64,000 nt of DNA from DATHZQ01 sp965216945 (GCA_965216945.1 CBDCGU010000003.1:1922001-1986000), one strand, 5' to 3'. Positions 24,501-33,599 are shown, numbered from the stretch's first letter. The notes: generated from the letters alone by a model not told the origin. Numbers and translations: made by a program.

Positions 24501-27500
24501 GTGGAATACCGGTTACTCGGACCACTCGAAGTGCTCGACGATGGGGTTCCGGTCGACATCGGGCCACGGCAGCAACGTGCCCTGCTCGGAATGCTGCTGG
24601 TCAATGTCAATCGCGTCGTGTCGACGGATCGTATCCTCGAGGAGCTCTGGCCCGGCGGCGTCGAGGGCAAAGAGAAGACCCTCTGGGTGTACATCTCCCG
24701 ACTCCGGGCTGTGCTCGAGCCGAGCCGACCCGCCCGAGCGAGGAGCACGGTGCTGGTCACCCGGGACCACGGCTATTCACTGGTCGTGGATCCGACTGAC
24801 ATCGATGTGTTCCGTTTCGAGCAAGCCGTCGACGGCGCCCGCGGCCTCATCCGGGACGATCCGGCGACGGCGAGCCGGGAGCTGCAGGCCGCCTTGGCAC
24901 TGTGGAGAGGCGAGGCATACCAGGACTTCGTCTATGAGCAATTCGCACGTGCCGAGAGCGCACGACTCGAGGATTTGCGGCTGGCGGCCACCGAAGACCG
25001 CATCGATGCCGACCTGCGCCTGGGCCAGCACCGCGAGGTCATAGGAGAGCTCGAGGCGCTCGTCGCGACCTACCCGCTGCGAGAGCGGCCCGTAGAGCTT
25101 CTCATGATCGCCTTGTACCGCGCCGGTCGCCAGGCCGACTCCCTGCGTGCGTTCCAGCGGCACCGCAGTGTGGTGGGCGAAGAGATGGGCATCGAGCCGT
25201 CTCCCGAACTGTGCCGGGTCGAGGAGCAGGTGCTCCTCCATGATCCCGTGCTCAAGCCGCCGGCAAGGTCGCCCGCATCGGGCCCGGTCGAGGCCCGGAA
25301 TCCGTTCAAGGGACTGCGCCCCTTCTCGGAGGCGGACAGCGCTGCCTTCTTTGGTCGTGAGCGCCTTGTCGCAACGATCCTACGGCGGCTGTCGGGGGGT
25401 GATCAGTTGGTCGCCTTGGTTGGTGCGAGCGGCTCGGGGAAGTCGAGCGTGCTCCATGCCGGGCTCACGCCGGCGCTGCGCAAGGGAGCAGTCGACGGGT
25501 CCGACAGCTGGCTCATTGCGCAGATGGTGCCTGGGGCCAGGCCCTTCACGGAGCTGGAGGCGGCGTTGCTGCGGTCGACACTCGATGCGCCGGACAGCCT
25601 CGCCGCGTTGCTGGATCATCCAGAAGACGGTCTCATGCGTGCCGGACTGCGACTGTTGCCCGAGACGGGAGCACGGCTCGTCCTGATCATCGACCAGTTC
25701 GAGGAGCTGTTCACGCTCGTCGAGTCAGATGACGAGCGAGACCGTTTCATGCGCAGTCTCGAGGTGGTGCTGGCGGATCCGCATGGCCGGATCGTGATCG
25801 TGCTCGCCTTGCGGGCGGACTTCTACGACCGCCCACTGGCTTATGCGGGATTCGGGAGCCTCCTCGGCGACGGAGTCGTGAACACGGTGCCGTTGGCACC
25901 GGACGAACTGGAGGCAGCCGCAGAGAACCCGGCGGCCGCCGTCGGCGTCGAGCTGGAACCGGCGCTGGTCGTGCGGCTGATCGCCGACGTGGCAGGAGAG
26001 AGTGGCGCGCTCCCGCTCTTCCAATACGCCCTCACCGAGCTGTTCGACCGCAGGACGGAGGGCCTGCTCACATTGCAGACCTATGACGACATGGGCGGCG
26101 TCCAGGGCGCTATCTCCCGCCGAGCCGAGGCGCTGTTCGATGCGCTCGGCCCCGGCGAGCAGGTCGCCTGCAAGCAGCTTTTCCTGCGACTGGTGACGAT
26201 CACCGACACGGGCGCGTGGAGCAGGCGGCGCGTCGCAGCATCTGAGATCGCCGCGATCGCGGTCGATCTCGTCGACCTCCAGACCGTCCTGGACCGCTTC
26301 GGAGCCTTCCGGTTGCTGACTTTCGACCGCGATCACGTCTCCGGCTCCTCGACCGTCGAGGTGGCCCACGAGGCCTTGCTCCATCAGTGGACCCGGCTCA
26401 GGGAGTGGATCGAGAACGGTCAGGAGGACGTGCGTCGCCACTCCCGGATGCTGATCCTTCTCGCCGACTGGAAGGCGTCTGGCGAGAAAGTGGATTACCT
26501 CCTCTCCGGCGAGCGACTGGCCGACTACGAGGGATGGGCCGCGGAGAGCTCGCTGCGGCTCACGACGGGCGAGCAGCGTTTTCTGGACGGGTCGATCGAG
26601 AACCGCGAGCAGATGCGGGATGCCGAGGAGCAGAGGACTGCCCGCGAGTCCAAGGTGACGCGGCAGGCTCGGCGCCGCCTCGCCGTCCTGGCGATCGGCG
26701 GAACCCTGCTCGCCGTCCTGGTCGCCGCGCTCCTGGTCGCGGCCCTGAGAGGAGATGGGCCTCGCATCGCTGTCGTCCACGGAGCGACCGGTGATCTGGG
26801 CGTCAACGACTTGATGCTGGCCGGTGTGGCGGCCGCGGAACGCGAGTTCGATCTCTCTATCGAGCGGATCGAGCCGCTCGTCGACCCGGAGGCGGATGTC
26901 CGCCACCTCGCCGAGACCGGCACGGAGCTCATCGTTCTGAGCCGCGACTTCGACTTTCTCGCCGAGATGCTCGGTCCCGAGTACCCGGACGTCCACTTCG
27001 TCGCCGTCGACCCCGTGCTGCTCCACATCAGAAACCCCAACATCACCGAGATGCACTTTGCGCTCCAGGACAGTGCATTCCTGGCCGGCGCCGCAGCGGC
27101 GATGGCGACCGAGACGGGTATCGTCGGGTTCATCGGTGGACGGCAGTCGACCTCCGTGGAGCGGTCACGCACGGGGTTCGAGCAGGGCGTCACATTCACA
27201 GACCCTGATGTGCGCGTCATGTCGACGTACCTTGGCCCGGTGGAGAATCCGTGGGCCACTGCCGAGAGCCGGCCCGACCTCGCTCGTGACCTCGCCCTCG
27301 ACATGTACGACGACGGGGCCGATGTCATCTTCCACGACGCCGACGAATCCGGCGCCGGAGTGCTGGCCGCCGCACGAGACATGTCGACCGACCGGCATCG
27401 GTGGGTGATCGGCTCCGACGAGGACGAGTATCACACCACCCCATCGAACATCGACCGCCAGCACATCCTGAGCTCGGCAGTGAAGCGGTACGACACCGCG

Positions 27501-28112
27501 GTCGTTGCGGTGGTCGAGAAGTTCCTGGACGATTCGCTGGAAGCCGGCAACATCGTGCTCGGGCTCAACGAGGGCGGTGTTGCCCTGTCCCGATCCGGTG
27601 GTCACCTGGGGAGTTTCGACGGGCAGCTCAAGAATCTCGATGGCGAAGTGGCGCTCGAGCACATCACAGTGTTCGAGCATGCGCTGGCGCCCCCGCAGTG
27701 GCAGTTCGACGCGGATGTCCGGATACGGCTCGAGTTCGACGGCACCGAATGCCACACCGAGGTTCTCGAGGGCGGCGTGGTCGAGGAGGGGAGACTGCGG
27801 GTACCTCGCGGCACGGTGATTGCGTTCGACTTCGTCAACGACTTCGACCTGATCGGCGGGCTCGCCCTGGCTCCAGCGCCACCGGGAGTGACCCTCGAGC
27901 AACTGTACGAGGAGTCGGCGCGAGGGATCCCGGAGTCCTTCGAAGGCCTCGTCGCCATCACCCGTGTCGAGCCCGGGGCGGCCACCGGAGCGGCGGCGGT
28001 GATGGCCGGCGGACCGTTCGTTGCCGACTGCCACTTCATTCCCGAGCCGCGCGGCGGCGGCGAGCCGTTTCAGGACTTTCCCGCTCTGATCGTGAGCCCG
28101 GCAACATCGTGA
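24501..28112 (+). CDS. SARP/BTAD regulator fused to nSTAND ATPase, TM helix and exported BMP solute-binding domain
   Basis: 1203 aa from GTG 24501 (GGGAGG upstream; VEYRLLGPLEVLDDG is the standard SARP N-terminus). Order: winged-helix DNA-binding domain (about 1-95); BTAD helical domain (about 100-255); nSTAND NTPase (about 275-620) starting NPFKGLRPFSEAD, with Walker A GASGSGKSS near residue 307 and Walker B LVLIIDQFEELF near 393; a charged helical linker; one membrane helix (about 727-750); then a BMP/PnrA-type periplasmic-binding domain (about 753-1055: IAVVHGATGDLGVNDLMLAG, VGFIGGRQS, FEQGV, ADVIFHDADESGAG) and a C-terminal region of unknown fold. Inference: an exported ligand is sensed outside and relayed across one helix to a cytoplasmic ATPase and DNA-binding head. 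Exported homologous proteins flank it on both sides. Confidence 0.88.
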   Translation: MEYRLLGPLEVLDDGVPVDIGPRQQRALLGMLLVNVNRVVSTDRILEELWPGGVEGKEKTLWVYISRLRAVLEPSRPARARSTVLVTRDHGYSLVVDPTDIDVFRFEQAVDGARGLIRDDPATASRELQAALALWRGEAYQDFVYEQFARAESARLEDLRLAATEDRIDADLRLGQHREVIGELEALVATYPLRERPVELLMIALYRAGRQADSLRAFQRHRSVVGEEMGIEPSPELCRVEEQVLLHDPVLKPPARSPASGPVEARNPFKGLRPFSEADSAAFFGRERLVATILRRLSGGDQLVALVGASGSGKSSVLHAGLTPALRKGAVDGSDSWLIAQMVPGARPFTELEAALLRSTLDAPDSLAALLDHPEDGLMRAGLRLLPETGARLVLIIDQFEELFTLVESDDERDRFMRSLEVVLADPHGRIVIVLALRADFYDRPLAYAGFGSLLGDGVVNTVPLAPDELEAAAENPAAAVGVELEPALVVRLIADVAGESGALPLFQYALTELFDRRTEGLLTLQTYDDMGGVQGAISRRAEALFDALGPGEQVACKQLFLRLVTITDTGAWSRRRVAASEIAAIAVDLVDLQTVLDRFGAFRLLTFDRDHVSGSSTVEVAHEALLHQWTRLREWIENGQEDVRRHSRMLILLADWKASGEKVDYLLSGERLADYEGWAAESSLRLTTGEQRFLDGSIENREQMRDAEEQRTARESKVTRQARRRLAVLAIGGTLLAVLVAALLVAALRGDGPRIAVVHGATGDLGVNDLMLAGVAAAEREFDLSIERIEPLVDPEADVRHLAETGTELIVLSRDFDFLAEMLGPEYPDVHFVAVDPVLLHIRNPNITEMHFALQDSAFLAGAAAAMATETGIVGFIGGRQSTSVERSRTGFEQGVTFTDPDVRVMSTYLGPVENPWATAESRPDLARDLALDMYDDGADVIFHDADESGAGVLAAARDMSTDRHRWVIGSDEDEYHTTPSNIDRQHILSSAVKRYDTAVVAVVEKFLDDSLEAGNIVLGLNEGGVALSRSGGHLGSFDGQLKNLDGEVALEHITVFEHALAPPQWQFDADVRIRLEFDGTECHTEVLEGGVVEEGRLRVPRGTVIAFDFVNDFDLIGGLALAPAPPGVTLEQLYEESARGIPESFEGLVAITRVEPGAATGAAAVMAGGPFVADCHFIPEPRGGGEPFQDFPALIVSPATS

Positions 28113-28137
28113 TGGCACAGGAAAGAGAGGTGCGACA

Positions 28138-28788
28138 GTGAGGAGAGTGATGCCATGGGTCGTCGCAGGTGTGGTGGTCGTCGCCGCCGCCGTAGCGTTC
28201 GCCGTCGTAGCCACGGCTGGGTCATCCGATGGGCAGCAGTCTGATGTAGCAGGGCAAGGCGGCAGCGACCCACTGCTCGCCGAGAACGGTGCCACGCTGA
28301 TGCGCGCTCGCGACGGCCTCCGATTCGAAGTGCGTGTTCCGACGCCCGATCCGGGGAGCTACGAGTACCCGACGGCTGATCAGGTGGCGGCGTGGAGTCC
28401 GCTCCAGGATCATCCGGTGGTATCGGTCGGCGCCGACGGCGAGCCCGAGGTATTCACGATCTGGCTGGTGGCCTTCAACCACCCGGACCAGTGCACGGAC
28501 GGCGAATGCGGCGGGGACGACTTCTCCGCTGGAGCCGCTGCCGCAGGCGGCATCTACCAGGGGGACGGACGTGTGGCCGACGGGCCTGAATTGGAGATGA
28601 CGGGGTCGATCCGACTCGGGCAGGAGCCCTTGACCGGGGCTCCGTTGGAGAATCCGCTAGGAGCGGAGGTGCACCTCCTCGTCGCTCCCCACGGAAGAGC
28701 GTTGACAGGGCCCGAGCACTGGATGCAACTCAACAGCCCTCTGGGCAATCCATCACTGTGGTGGGCTGCCACCTTCTCGCCGGAGTAG
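28138..28788 (+). CDS. Membrane-anchored exported protein, homologue of 23715-24341
   Basis: 216 aa from GTG 28138, with GAGAGG at good spacing and only 25 bases after the BTAD/BMP gene, so probably in its operon. N-terminal signal anchor at about residues 5-28 without a lipobox. The exported part shares the pattern of the protein at 23715-24341: FNHPDQC then CGGDD, GGIYQ, MTGSIRLGQ, APLENPLGAEVHLLVAPHG, and WWAATFSP at the end. Conserved Cys pairs suggest a disulfide near the FNHP motif. Family unknown; context suggests a partner or output of the fused regulator. Confidence 0.72.
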   Translation: MRRVMPWVVAGVVVVAAAVAFAVVATAGSSDGQQSDVAGQGGSDPLLAENGATLMRARDGLRFEVRVPTPDPGSYEYPTADQVAAWSPLQDHPVVSVGADGEPEVFTIWLVAFNHPDQCTDGECGGDDFSAGAAAAGGIYQGDGRVADGPELEMTGSIRLGQEPLTGAPLENPLGAEVHLLVAPHGRALTGPEHWMQLNSPLGNPSLWWAATFSPE

Positions 28789-28807
28789 CTGCCTTGGCAT
28801 GCCGCGA

Positions 28808-29350
28808 TCACAGGAGGTGCCCGATCTGGCGCCACAACCACCGGCCCGCCACCGCCGCCCACACGACGTAGGGGACCAGGGCCGGCAAGGCGGCCGAACG
28901 CCGGCTCACGCCTGCGGCGGTGGCGACCGCATTGACCAGCATCGCCGGCATCCAGACCACGCCGGCGAACAGCGCCGGCCATAGCGCAATACCGGAGACA
29001 CCCAGGCTGACCGGGAGCACGAATACGAGGATCGCCACCAGCAGCAGTGGAAGGTGGGCATGTCCGGTCAACCGCATGTAGTCGGAGAGAGGTGCCCGTG
29101 AGGTCGTCGTCATGCGAACCACGATCCACGGGACAACCGCAAGCCAGAGCCACCCGTAGAGGCCGACGAGCAGTGTCCTCGTAGTGGCACGGAACGCCGA
29201 GTCGGGCCACCCGAACCGGTCGAAGGCGAGGATGAGATAGGCACCGATCACGACCAGCCCGGCGCCCCTCACGCTGGCGTCTGCATCGAGCCAGCGCCAT
29301 GTCCCCTCGTCGAGGCGGAGCACCCGGGCGGCCTGGTTCACGGCTGCCAT
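28808..29350 (-). CDS. Membrane protein overlapping the DUF3179 selenoprotein gene
   Basis: 180 aa with about five hydrophobic helices, reminiscent of Yip1-like membrane proteins (short N-terminal soluble part DEGTWRWLDADASVRG, then helices with a VVRMTTTSRAPLSDYMRLTG loop). The resemblance is weak and the function is unknown. Its ATG at 29350 lies inside the last codons of the DUF3179 gene (13-base overlap), so the two are almost certainly one transcript and translationally coupled. It may anchor or act with the redox protein. Confidence 0.75.
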   Translation of the reverse strand: MAAVNQAARVLRLDEGTWRWLDADASVRGAGLVVIGAYLILAFDRFGWPDSAFRATTRTLLVGLYGWLWLAVVPWIVVRMTTTSRAPLSDYMRLTGHAHLPLLLVAILVFVLPVSLGVSGIALWPALFAGVVWMPAMLVNAVATAAGVSRRSAALPALVPYVVWAAVAGRWLWRQIGHLL

Positions 29351-30363
29351 ACCCGCCCGTCAGGCCAGAACGTGGCGAAGTCGTCGGGAAAGATGGTGAA
29401 GCCAGGCACGATGCCGAGGCTCTCGCCGGCGAGGGGACCGCTGATCCCGAGACCGCGAACCGGGTCCCACGCCGTCCCCGTCTCCCGATCGATCAACGCG
29501 CCGTCCTGGACGGTGAGGGTGAGCACGCGGTCGTCGAGACGGCGAGCGAAGGTCTCCCATCGGTTGGGATCGGCCGGATCCACGACCACAACCACCTCGA
29601 GGCCGCCGACGACCTCGTTGACGGCTCCCGCCCCGGCGAGATCGGGGTAGGGGAAGGCGACGGCCTCCCCCGCCAGGTCGACCACGATCGACAAACGCTC
29701 CAAGGCAAATCCCGTGACACCTGCCGGAACATCGAGGGCCAGGGTGCCGGGATGGGTGTCCTCCCAGGAATCCCAGGTGGTGAAGGCAACCGGGAGCAAC
29801 TCCAAGCGGTGTCCCTTGCGGGGGCCGGCGACGGCTTCGCCCGTTGGTTGGCTCCAGATGCTGCCCGTGTCGTGGTCCCAGAACGTCATAGCGTTACCGA
29901 GCAGCGCTCCCTGCACGCCGAACACCACCGCCTCACCTTCGATGCTGCGGCGATGGACCATCGCCGTTGCGCACAGCGGTCACCAGGTGACGAGGATCGG
30001 ATCTCCGGCGATGACGTCGTTCACCATCTCGTGGCGGTCGAGGAAGCTGACCGGGTACGCCTTCGCCTCGCCGCCGGCGGCGACACCGATCACCTGCGTG
30101 CCGTCCCGCCAATCCACCTCCGCCGCCGAAGTGAACACCGGGTCGTAGATCGGCCGAATACCGTCGCGGGGCAGCAGTTGACGGAAGCCCTCCGGCAACG
30201 GCTCCCCAGCGGTGACGGGGTTGTAGACCAAGTGCGGCGCCACCCGCGCCCCCAGGACCGGCTCTCCGGGCGGGGCCGCGGGTGCAAAGGCCCACCAAGT
30301 CACGAGCAGCAGACCGACGACAGCTGCCGCACGAGCCAGATTCACGAAGGCGTTCCTCGCCAT
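29338..30363 (-). CDS. DUF3179 family protein with in-frame UGA, predicted selenoprotein
   Basis: The frame runs 341 residues from ATG 30363 to TGA 29338-29340 if the internal TGA at 29980-29982 is read through as residue 128. Upstream part: N-terminal membrane anchor (about 8-28), then DUF3179 features (GIRPIYDPVFTSAAEVDW, VIGVAAGGEAKAYPVSFLDR, DRHEMVND). Around the TGA: ILVTW-[TGA]-PLCATAMVHRR, where family members have T-W/F-C-P-L-C. After it: FGVQGALLGNAMTFWDHDTGS, IWSQPTGEAVAGP, the late W...HPGTLAL block and a normal C-terminus. So the TGA stands exactly where the first Cys of a CxxC belongs, with Cys131 kept. A hairpin with a GGUC loop follows. Predicted: exported or membrane-anchored redox protein using Sec128/Cys131. 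A conventional reader would annotate two fragments. Confidence 0.85.
29949..29965 (-). promoter_or_regulatory. Predicted bacterial SECIS element
   Basis: On the minus strand GGCGATG and CATCGCC form a perfect 7-bp stem around a GTC loop (or a six-bp stem around GGTCC). The GGTC motif lies 20 bases after the TGA at 29980-29982. Known bacterial SECIS elements such as that of fdhF place a GGUC-containing apical loop about 18 bases after UGA. It lies within the coding sequence, as bacterial SECIS elements do. Confidence 0.8.
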
Positions 30364-30618
30364 GCTCGTGCAACACGCCGGCTGCTCGTCCGGTTCCAGG
30401 ATTTTGGGTGGTGGCTCCGCGGGCCGGCGGACTGTGTCCTCGCCGCCGGCTACGACGACGACCTGACACGGCCTACGATCGTCGTCCGTCGGGGACCGAA
30501 TGGAGGAAACGGCGTGCCCGGGATCGTCATCAAGCGCCCGTTCGATGGAAACGCCGCGGAGACCACCGTAGGCGAGTCATGAACCGCCGCGACGTCACGG
30601 GCGCACACGAATAGTCCA

Positions 30619-31746
30619 GTGGAAGTCACTCACCGCCAGTTGAATCGAGCGACTCTGGCTCGCCAGCTGCTCCTCGAGCGGCGACCGGTTGGCGTGGTGG
30701 ATGCCGTCCGCAGCATCGTCGCCCTCCAAGCGCAGGAGCCTGCCTCGCCGTACATCGCGCTGTGGAACCGGATCTCCGGTTTCGATCCGGCCGAACTCGA
30801 TGGGGCCTTCACCGAGGGCACGCTCACCAAGGCCCCGCTGATGCGCATCACTCTTCACGCCATCGCCGCCGACGAGTACACGACGTTCCACGAGGCGATG
30901 CTGCCGATCCTCCGTGCCAGCCGTCTCAACGACCGCCGGTACACGACGACCGGTCTGACCACCGCCGACGCCGATGCGGCTCTCGACGAGGTGTTGACAT
31001 TTGCATCTCGGCCGAGGACCCGCACGGAGATCATGGCGATGCTCTCCGAGCGCTCGGGGTCTCCGGTGGAGCCACGGCTGTGGTGGGCCCTCCGCACCTA
31101 TGGGCAGCTGGCTCATTCACCGACGGGCGGGCCCTGGTCGTTCGGCCGTGACCAGGCATTCGTTGCCGCCCCGACCCGGCCCCCGCGCCCGACTGCGGAC
31201 GCCGCCCTCCAACGCCTGATCCGGCGCTACCTCGAGGGTTTCGGGCCCGCGTCCGCCGGAGACTTTGCCCAATTCACGCTCCAGCGCCAAGCCGACATCC
31301 GCCCGGCACTCGACGCCATGGCAGATGGACTGGTCACACTCGAAGGACCCGGCGGCGAGCTGTTCGACGTCGCCGGTGGTCCGCTGCCGCCCGGTGACAC
31401 GCCGGCCCCGCCTCGCCTCCTCGCCATGTGGGACAGCACCCTTCTTGCGTACCGCGATCGCAGCCGCGTCATCCCCGAGGAGTACCGCGCCCACGTCATC
31501 CGTCGCAACGGCGACGTGCTTCCGACCGTGCTCGTCGACGGCTACGTCAGCGGGGTGTGGCGACCGGTCGACGGCGGGATCGAAGTGCGCGTCTTCCGCG
31601 CCTTGTCCGATGACAGCTGGGAGGGAATCGCTCGCGAAGCCGTCGCTCTGGGTTCGCTGATCGCCTCGCGAGACCCCGGGACCTACCGTCGCTACGCCCG
31701 ATGGTGGGAGAAGCTCCCCGCCGGCGAGACGCGGAGCATTCGGTGA
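30619..31746 (+). CDS. Winged-helix protein of the AlkZ/HTH_42 family, probable DNA glycosylase-like
   Basis: 375 aa of usual length. The N-terminus is RQLNRATLARQLLLERR and contains IVALQAQEPASPY; the Q-x-Q motif is the one used by AlkZ-type glycosylases that act on alkylated or crosslinked bases. Other family blocks: LTKAPLMRITLHAIAADEY, RYLEGFGPASAGDFAQF and MWDSTLLAYRDRSRV, then the late VLVDGYVSGVW. Role: DNA base excision or crosslink unhooking, or a natural-product self-resistance function in some members; no biosynthetic cluster is nearby. GTG start at 30619 without a clear ribosome-binding site. No coupled neighbour. Confidence 0.87.
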   Translation: MEVTHRQLNRATLARQLLLERRPVGVVDAVRSIVALQAQEPASPYIALWNRISGFDPAELDGAFTEGTLTKAPLMRITLHAIAADEYTTFHEAMLPILRASRLNDRRYTTTGLTTADADAALDEVLTFASRPRTRTEIMAMLSERSGSPVEPRLWWALRTYGQLAHSPTGGPWSFGRDQAFVAAPTRPPRPTADAALQRLIRRYLEGFGPASAGDFAQFTLQRQADIRPALDAMADGLVTLEGPGGELFDVAGGPLPPGDTPAPPRLLAMWDSTLLAYRDRSRVIPEEYRAHVIRRNGDVLPTVLVDGYVSGVWRPVDGGIEVRVFRALSDDSWEGIAREAVALGSLIASRDPGTYRRYARWWEKLPAGETRSIR

Positions 31747-31861
31747 GGCTGTGCCGGCGAAGCACCGACGCCGGTCCGTCGCACGAGTAGTTTCAGCAGA
31801 GTGGAGCACGGCCGCCGCCGTGCGGCCGGCGTACCGCAAGTCGCGAGCAGATGGAGAGCGT

Positions 31862-32440
31862 ATGGTCACCGACACAACTGGCGCACGCGGAATCCGGCAG
31901 ATAGACGCTGAGGTCAAGGGCATGTGGGCGTGGACCTTGCTGCGCCTGCTCTTGGGATGGTCGTTCCTGTGGGCGTTCCTCGACAAATTCTTCGGGCTCG
32001 GATTCGCCACCTGCCGGATGGAGGATGGCACCATCGACTTCCTCTGTGATTCGGCGATGGTGCAGGGAGGGTCGCCGACGTACGGCTTCCTGACCTTCGC
32101 CACCGCAGGGAGCCACACCGGCTTCCTCTTCGATTGGATGGCGCCTGCGGCGCCAGACGCGATCAACCTGGCCGACGTGTTCTTCATGCTGGCGATGCTG
32201 GTCGGGGGCTTGGCGCTGATGCTGGGCATAGGCGTACGGATCGCTGCGATCGGTGGCGCCCTGATGATGGCGTTCATGTTCCTCGCCGGGGATGTCTGGC
32301 CGGAGAACAACCCCGTCAACAGCAGCCACGTGATCGAGATGGCGGCTTTCCTCGGTATCGCCACTGTAGGTCCGGGTCCCGTCAGCCTCCAGACATGGTT
32401 CGAGCGCCGGGCACCGTCTTGGCTCGGTTGGGTGCGATGA
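31862..32440 (+). CDS. DoxX-like membrane protein
   Basis: 192 aa from ATG 31862 (GGAGAG just upstream); an upstream open frame is not membrane-like and is rejected. Four or more helices are seen, starting with LLRLLLGWSFLWAFLDKFF, a typical DoxX first helix with buried Asp-Lys, then an extracytoplasmic loop with two Cys (FATCRMEDGT, IDFLCDSAM), and later helices LADVFFMLAMLVGGLALMLG and IEMAAFLGIATVG. DoxX proteins are linked to quinone-dependent thiosulfate oxidation or to redox stress; no such partner genes are adjacent. A DM13 gene follows after 315 bases. Confidence 0.8.
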   Translation: MVTDTTGARGIRQIDAEVKGMWAWTLLRLLLGWSFLWAFLDKFFGLGFATCRMEDGTIDFLCDSAMVQGGSPTYGFLTFATAGSHTGFLFDWMAPAAPDAINLADVFFMLAMLVGGLALMLGIGVRIAAIGGALMMAFMFLAGDVWPENNPVNSSHVIEMAAFLGIATVGPGPVSLQTWFERRAPSWLGWVR

Positions 32441-32755
32441 GGTCGCGCCCTCGCAGCGGCGACGCCTGACTTTCGACGGGGACTCGTCCCGGTGCGGTGG
32501 GTTGCGGTGAGCGCCGCTCCCGTGAGTCGATGCCACTCGCCACCGGGTGTGACGGGCTAGCTTCCGCGCCATCGCGACCGGGGCGGGCCTCCAGCGCTTG
32601 TTCCAGCGGGCGTCCCGCACGTGTGAACCTGCGGTAGCCACCGCACAGCGACTGGAATCCCGTGGACGGCGTGTGACTCGTTCACGAATTGTTCCGAAAC
32701 ACGGGACGCCGCTGGGAACGTTCCTGTTCGAGCATCGGCAACAAGGAGCATGGAC
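32441..32755. other. Intergenic region before DM13 gene
   Basis: About 315 bases with no frame that has a ribosome-binding site or family motif, and no clear hairpin. It likely carries the DM13 gene promoter. Confidence 0.4.
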
Positions 32756-33376
32756 ATGTGGAACTGGATCAGGGAGCACCGGCGGCTGGCAGCCGGCGCC
32801 GGCGTGGCGGCGGTGGCACTCGCCGTGTTCGTGATTGTGTGGTTCGAGCCCCAGAAGCTCTTCATCGACGAACGCGTCGACGAGGGTCTCGAGGGCTTCA
32901 CCACTCCGGTTGCCGCGACACCGACGACCACGCTCCCGCCGACCACGACGGTCCCTCCAACAACGACGCCGACCGACGAGACCACGACGACGACGACGAC
33001 GAGTAGCACGACCACCACCACAACGGTGCCTGCAGGCCCGATCGTGCTGCACGAGTCCGAGCTGCAATCGCCGGGCAAGGCCGGGTCCGGCGACGTGTAC
33101 CTCATCGAGCTCGAGGACGGCACGCGAGTGATCCGCTTCGAGAACCTGGACGTCTCCAACGGGCCGGATCTCCGCGTGATCCTCAGCCCCTCGGAGCTCG
33201 TCGACGACCGCGACGCCTACCACGTCGACGGGTTCCTCGACCTCGGCGAGCTCAAGGGGAACCAGGGAAACCAGAACTACGAGATCCCGGACGACGTCGA
33301 CCTGTCCGAGTACGCCACGGTGGCGATCTTCTGCCTTCGCTTCAACTACACATTCAACGCGGCGACGATCGCCTGA
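32756..33376 (+). CDS. Membrane-anchored DM13-domain protein
   Basis: 206 aa from ATG 32756, chosen because AAGGAG sits at normal spacing to it and not to the ATG two codons earlier. N-terminal anchor helix (about 12-30), then a long Thr/Pro linker (about 55-95) typical of exported acidimicrobial proteins, then a DM13 domain (about 100-206): SGDVYLIELEDGTRVIRFEN, LSPSELVDD, LGELKGNQGNQNYEIP, and the final ATVAIFCLRFNYTFNAATI with the conserved Cys. DM13 is thought to be a redox or electron-transfer domain through that Cys. Functional link with the DoxX gene upstream is possible but unproven. Confidence 0.85.
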   Translation: MWNWIREHRRLAAGAGVAAVALAVFVIVWFEPQKLFIDERVDEGLEGFTTPVAATPTTTLPPTTTVPPTTTPTDETTTTTTTSSTTTTTTVPAGPIVLHESELQSPGKAGSGDVYLIELEDGTRVIRFENLDVSNGPDLRVILSPSELVDDRDAYHVDGFLDLGELKGNQGNQNYEIPDDVDLSEYATVAIFCLRFNYTFNAATIA

Positions 33377-33599
33377 TCGGCGCCTGCCGACGCAGGTCGA
33401 TCCGGTCGAGCAAGGCGACCGCGTCGCCCAGATCGCAGCCGAAGCCACGACGGCAACGCGTTGTGCACGCACCAGCCCACCGACGCGGGCGCGACCCTTC
33501 GGTCAGCGATACCTGGTGCGCCGCACCCTGAGCCCACGGAGCGAACCCAACGGTGGCGTCGCATAGGATTGACTGACGCAGTCGGACAAGGAGCCCGAA

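Noticed and set aside
29338..29982. Reading the DUF3179 locus as a pseudogene or as two separate genes
   Set aside because: Frame is unbroken on both sides, the TGA replaces one specific conserved Cys, and a SECIS-like hairpin follows at the right distance; random decay would not give this combination.
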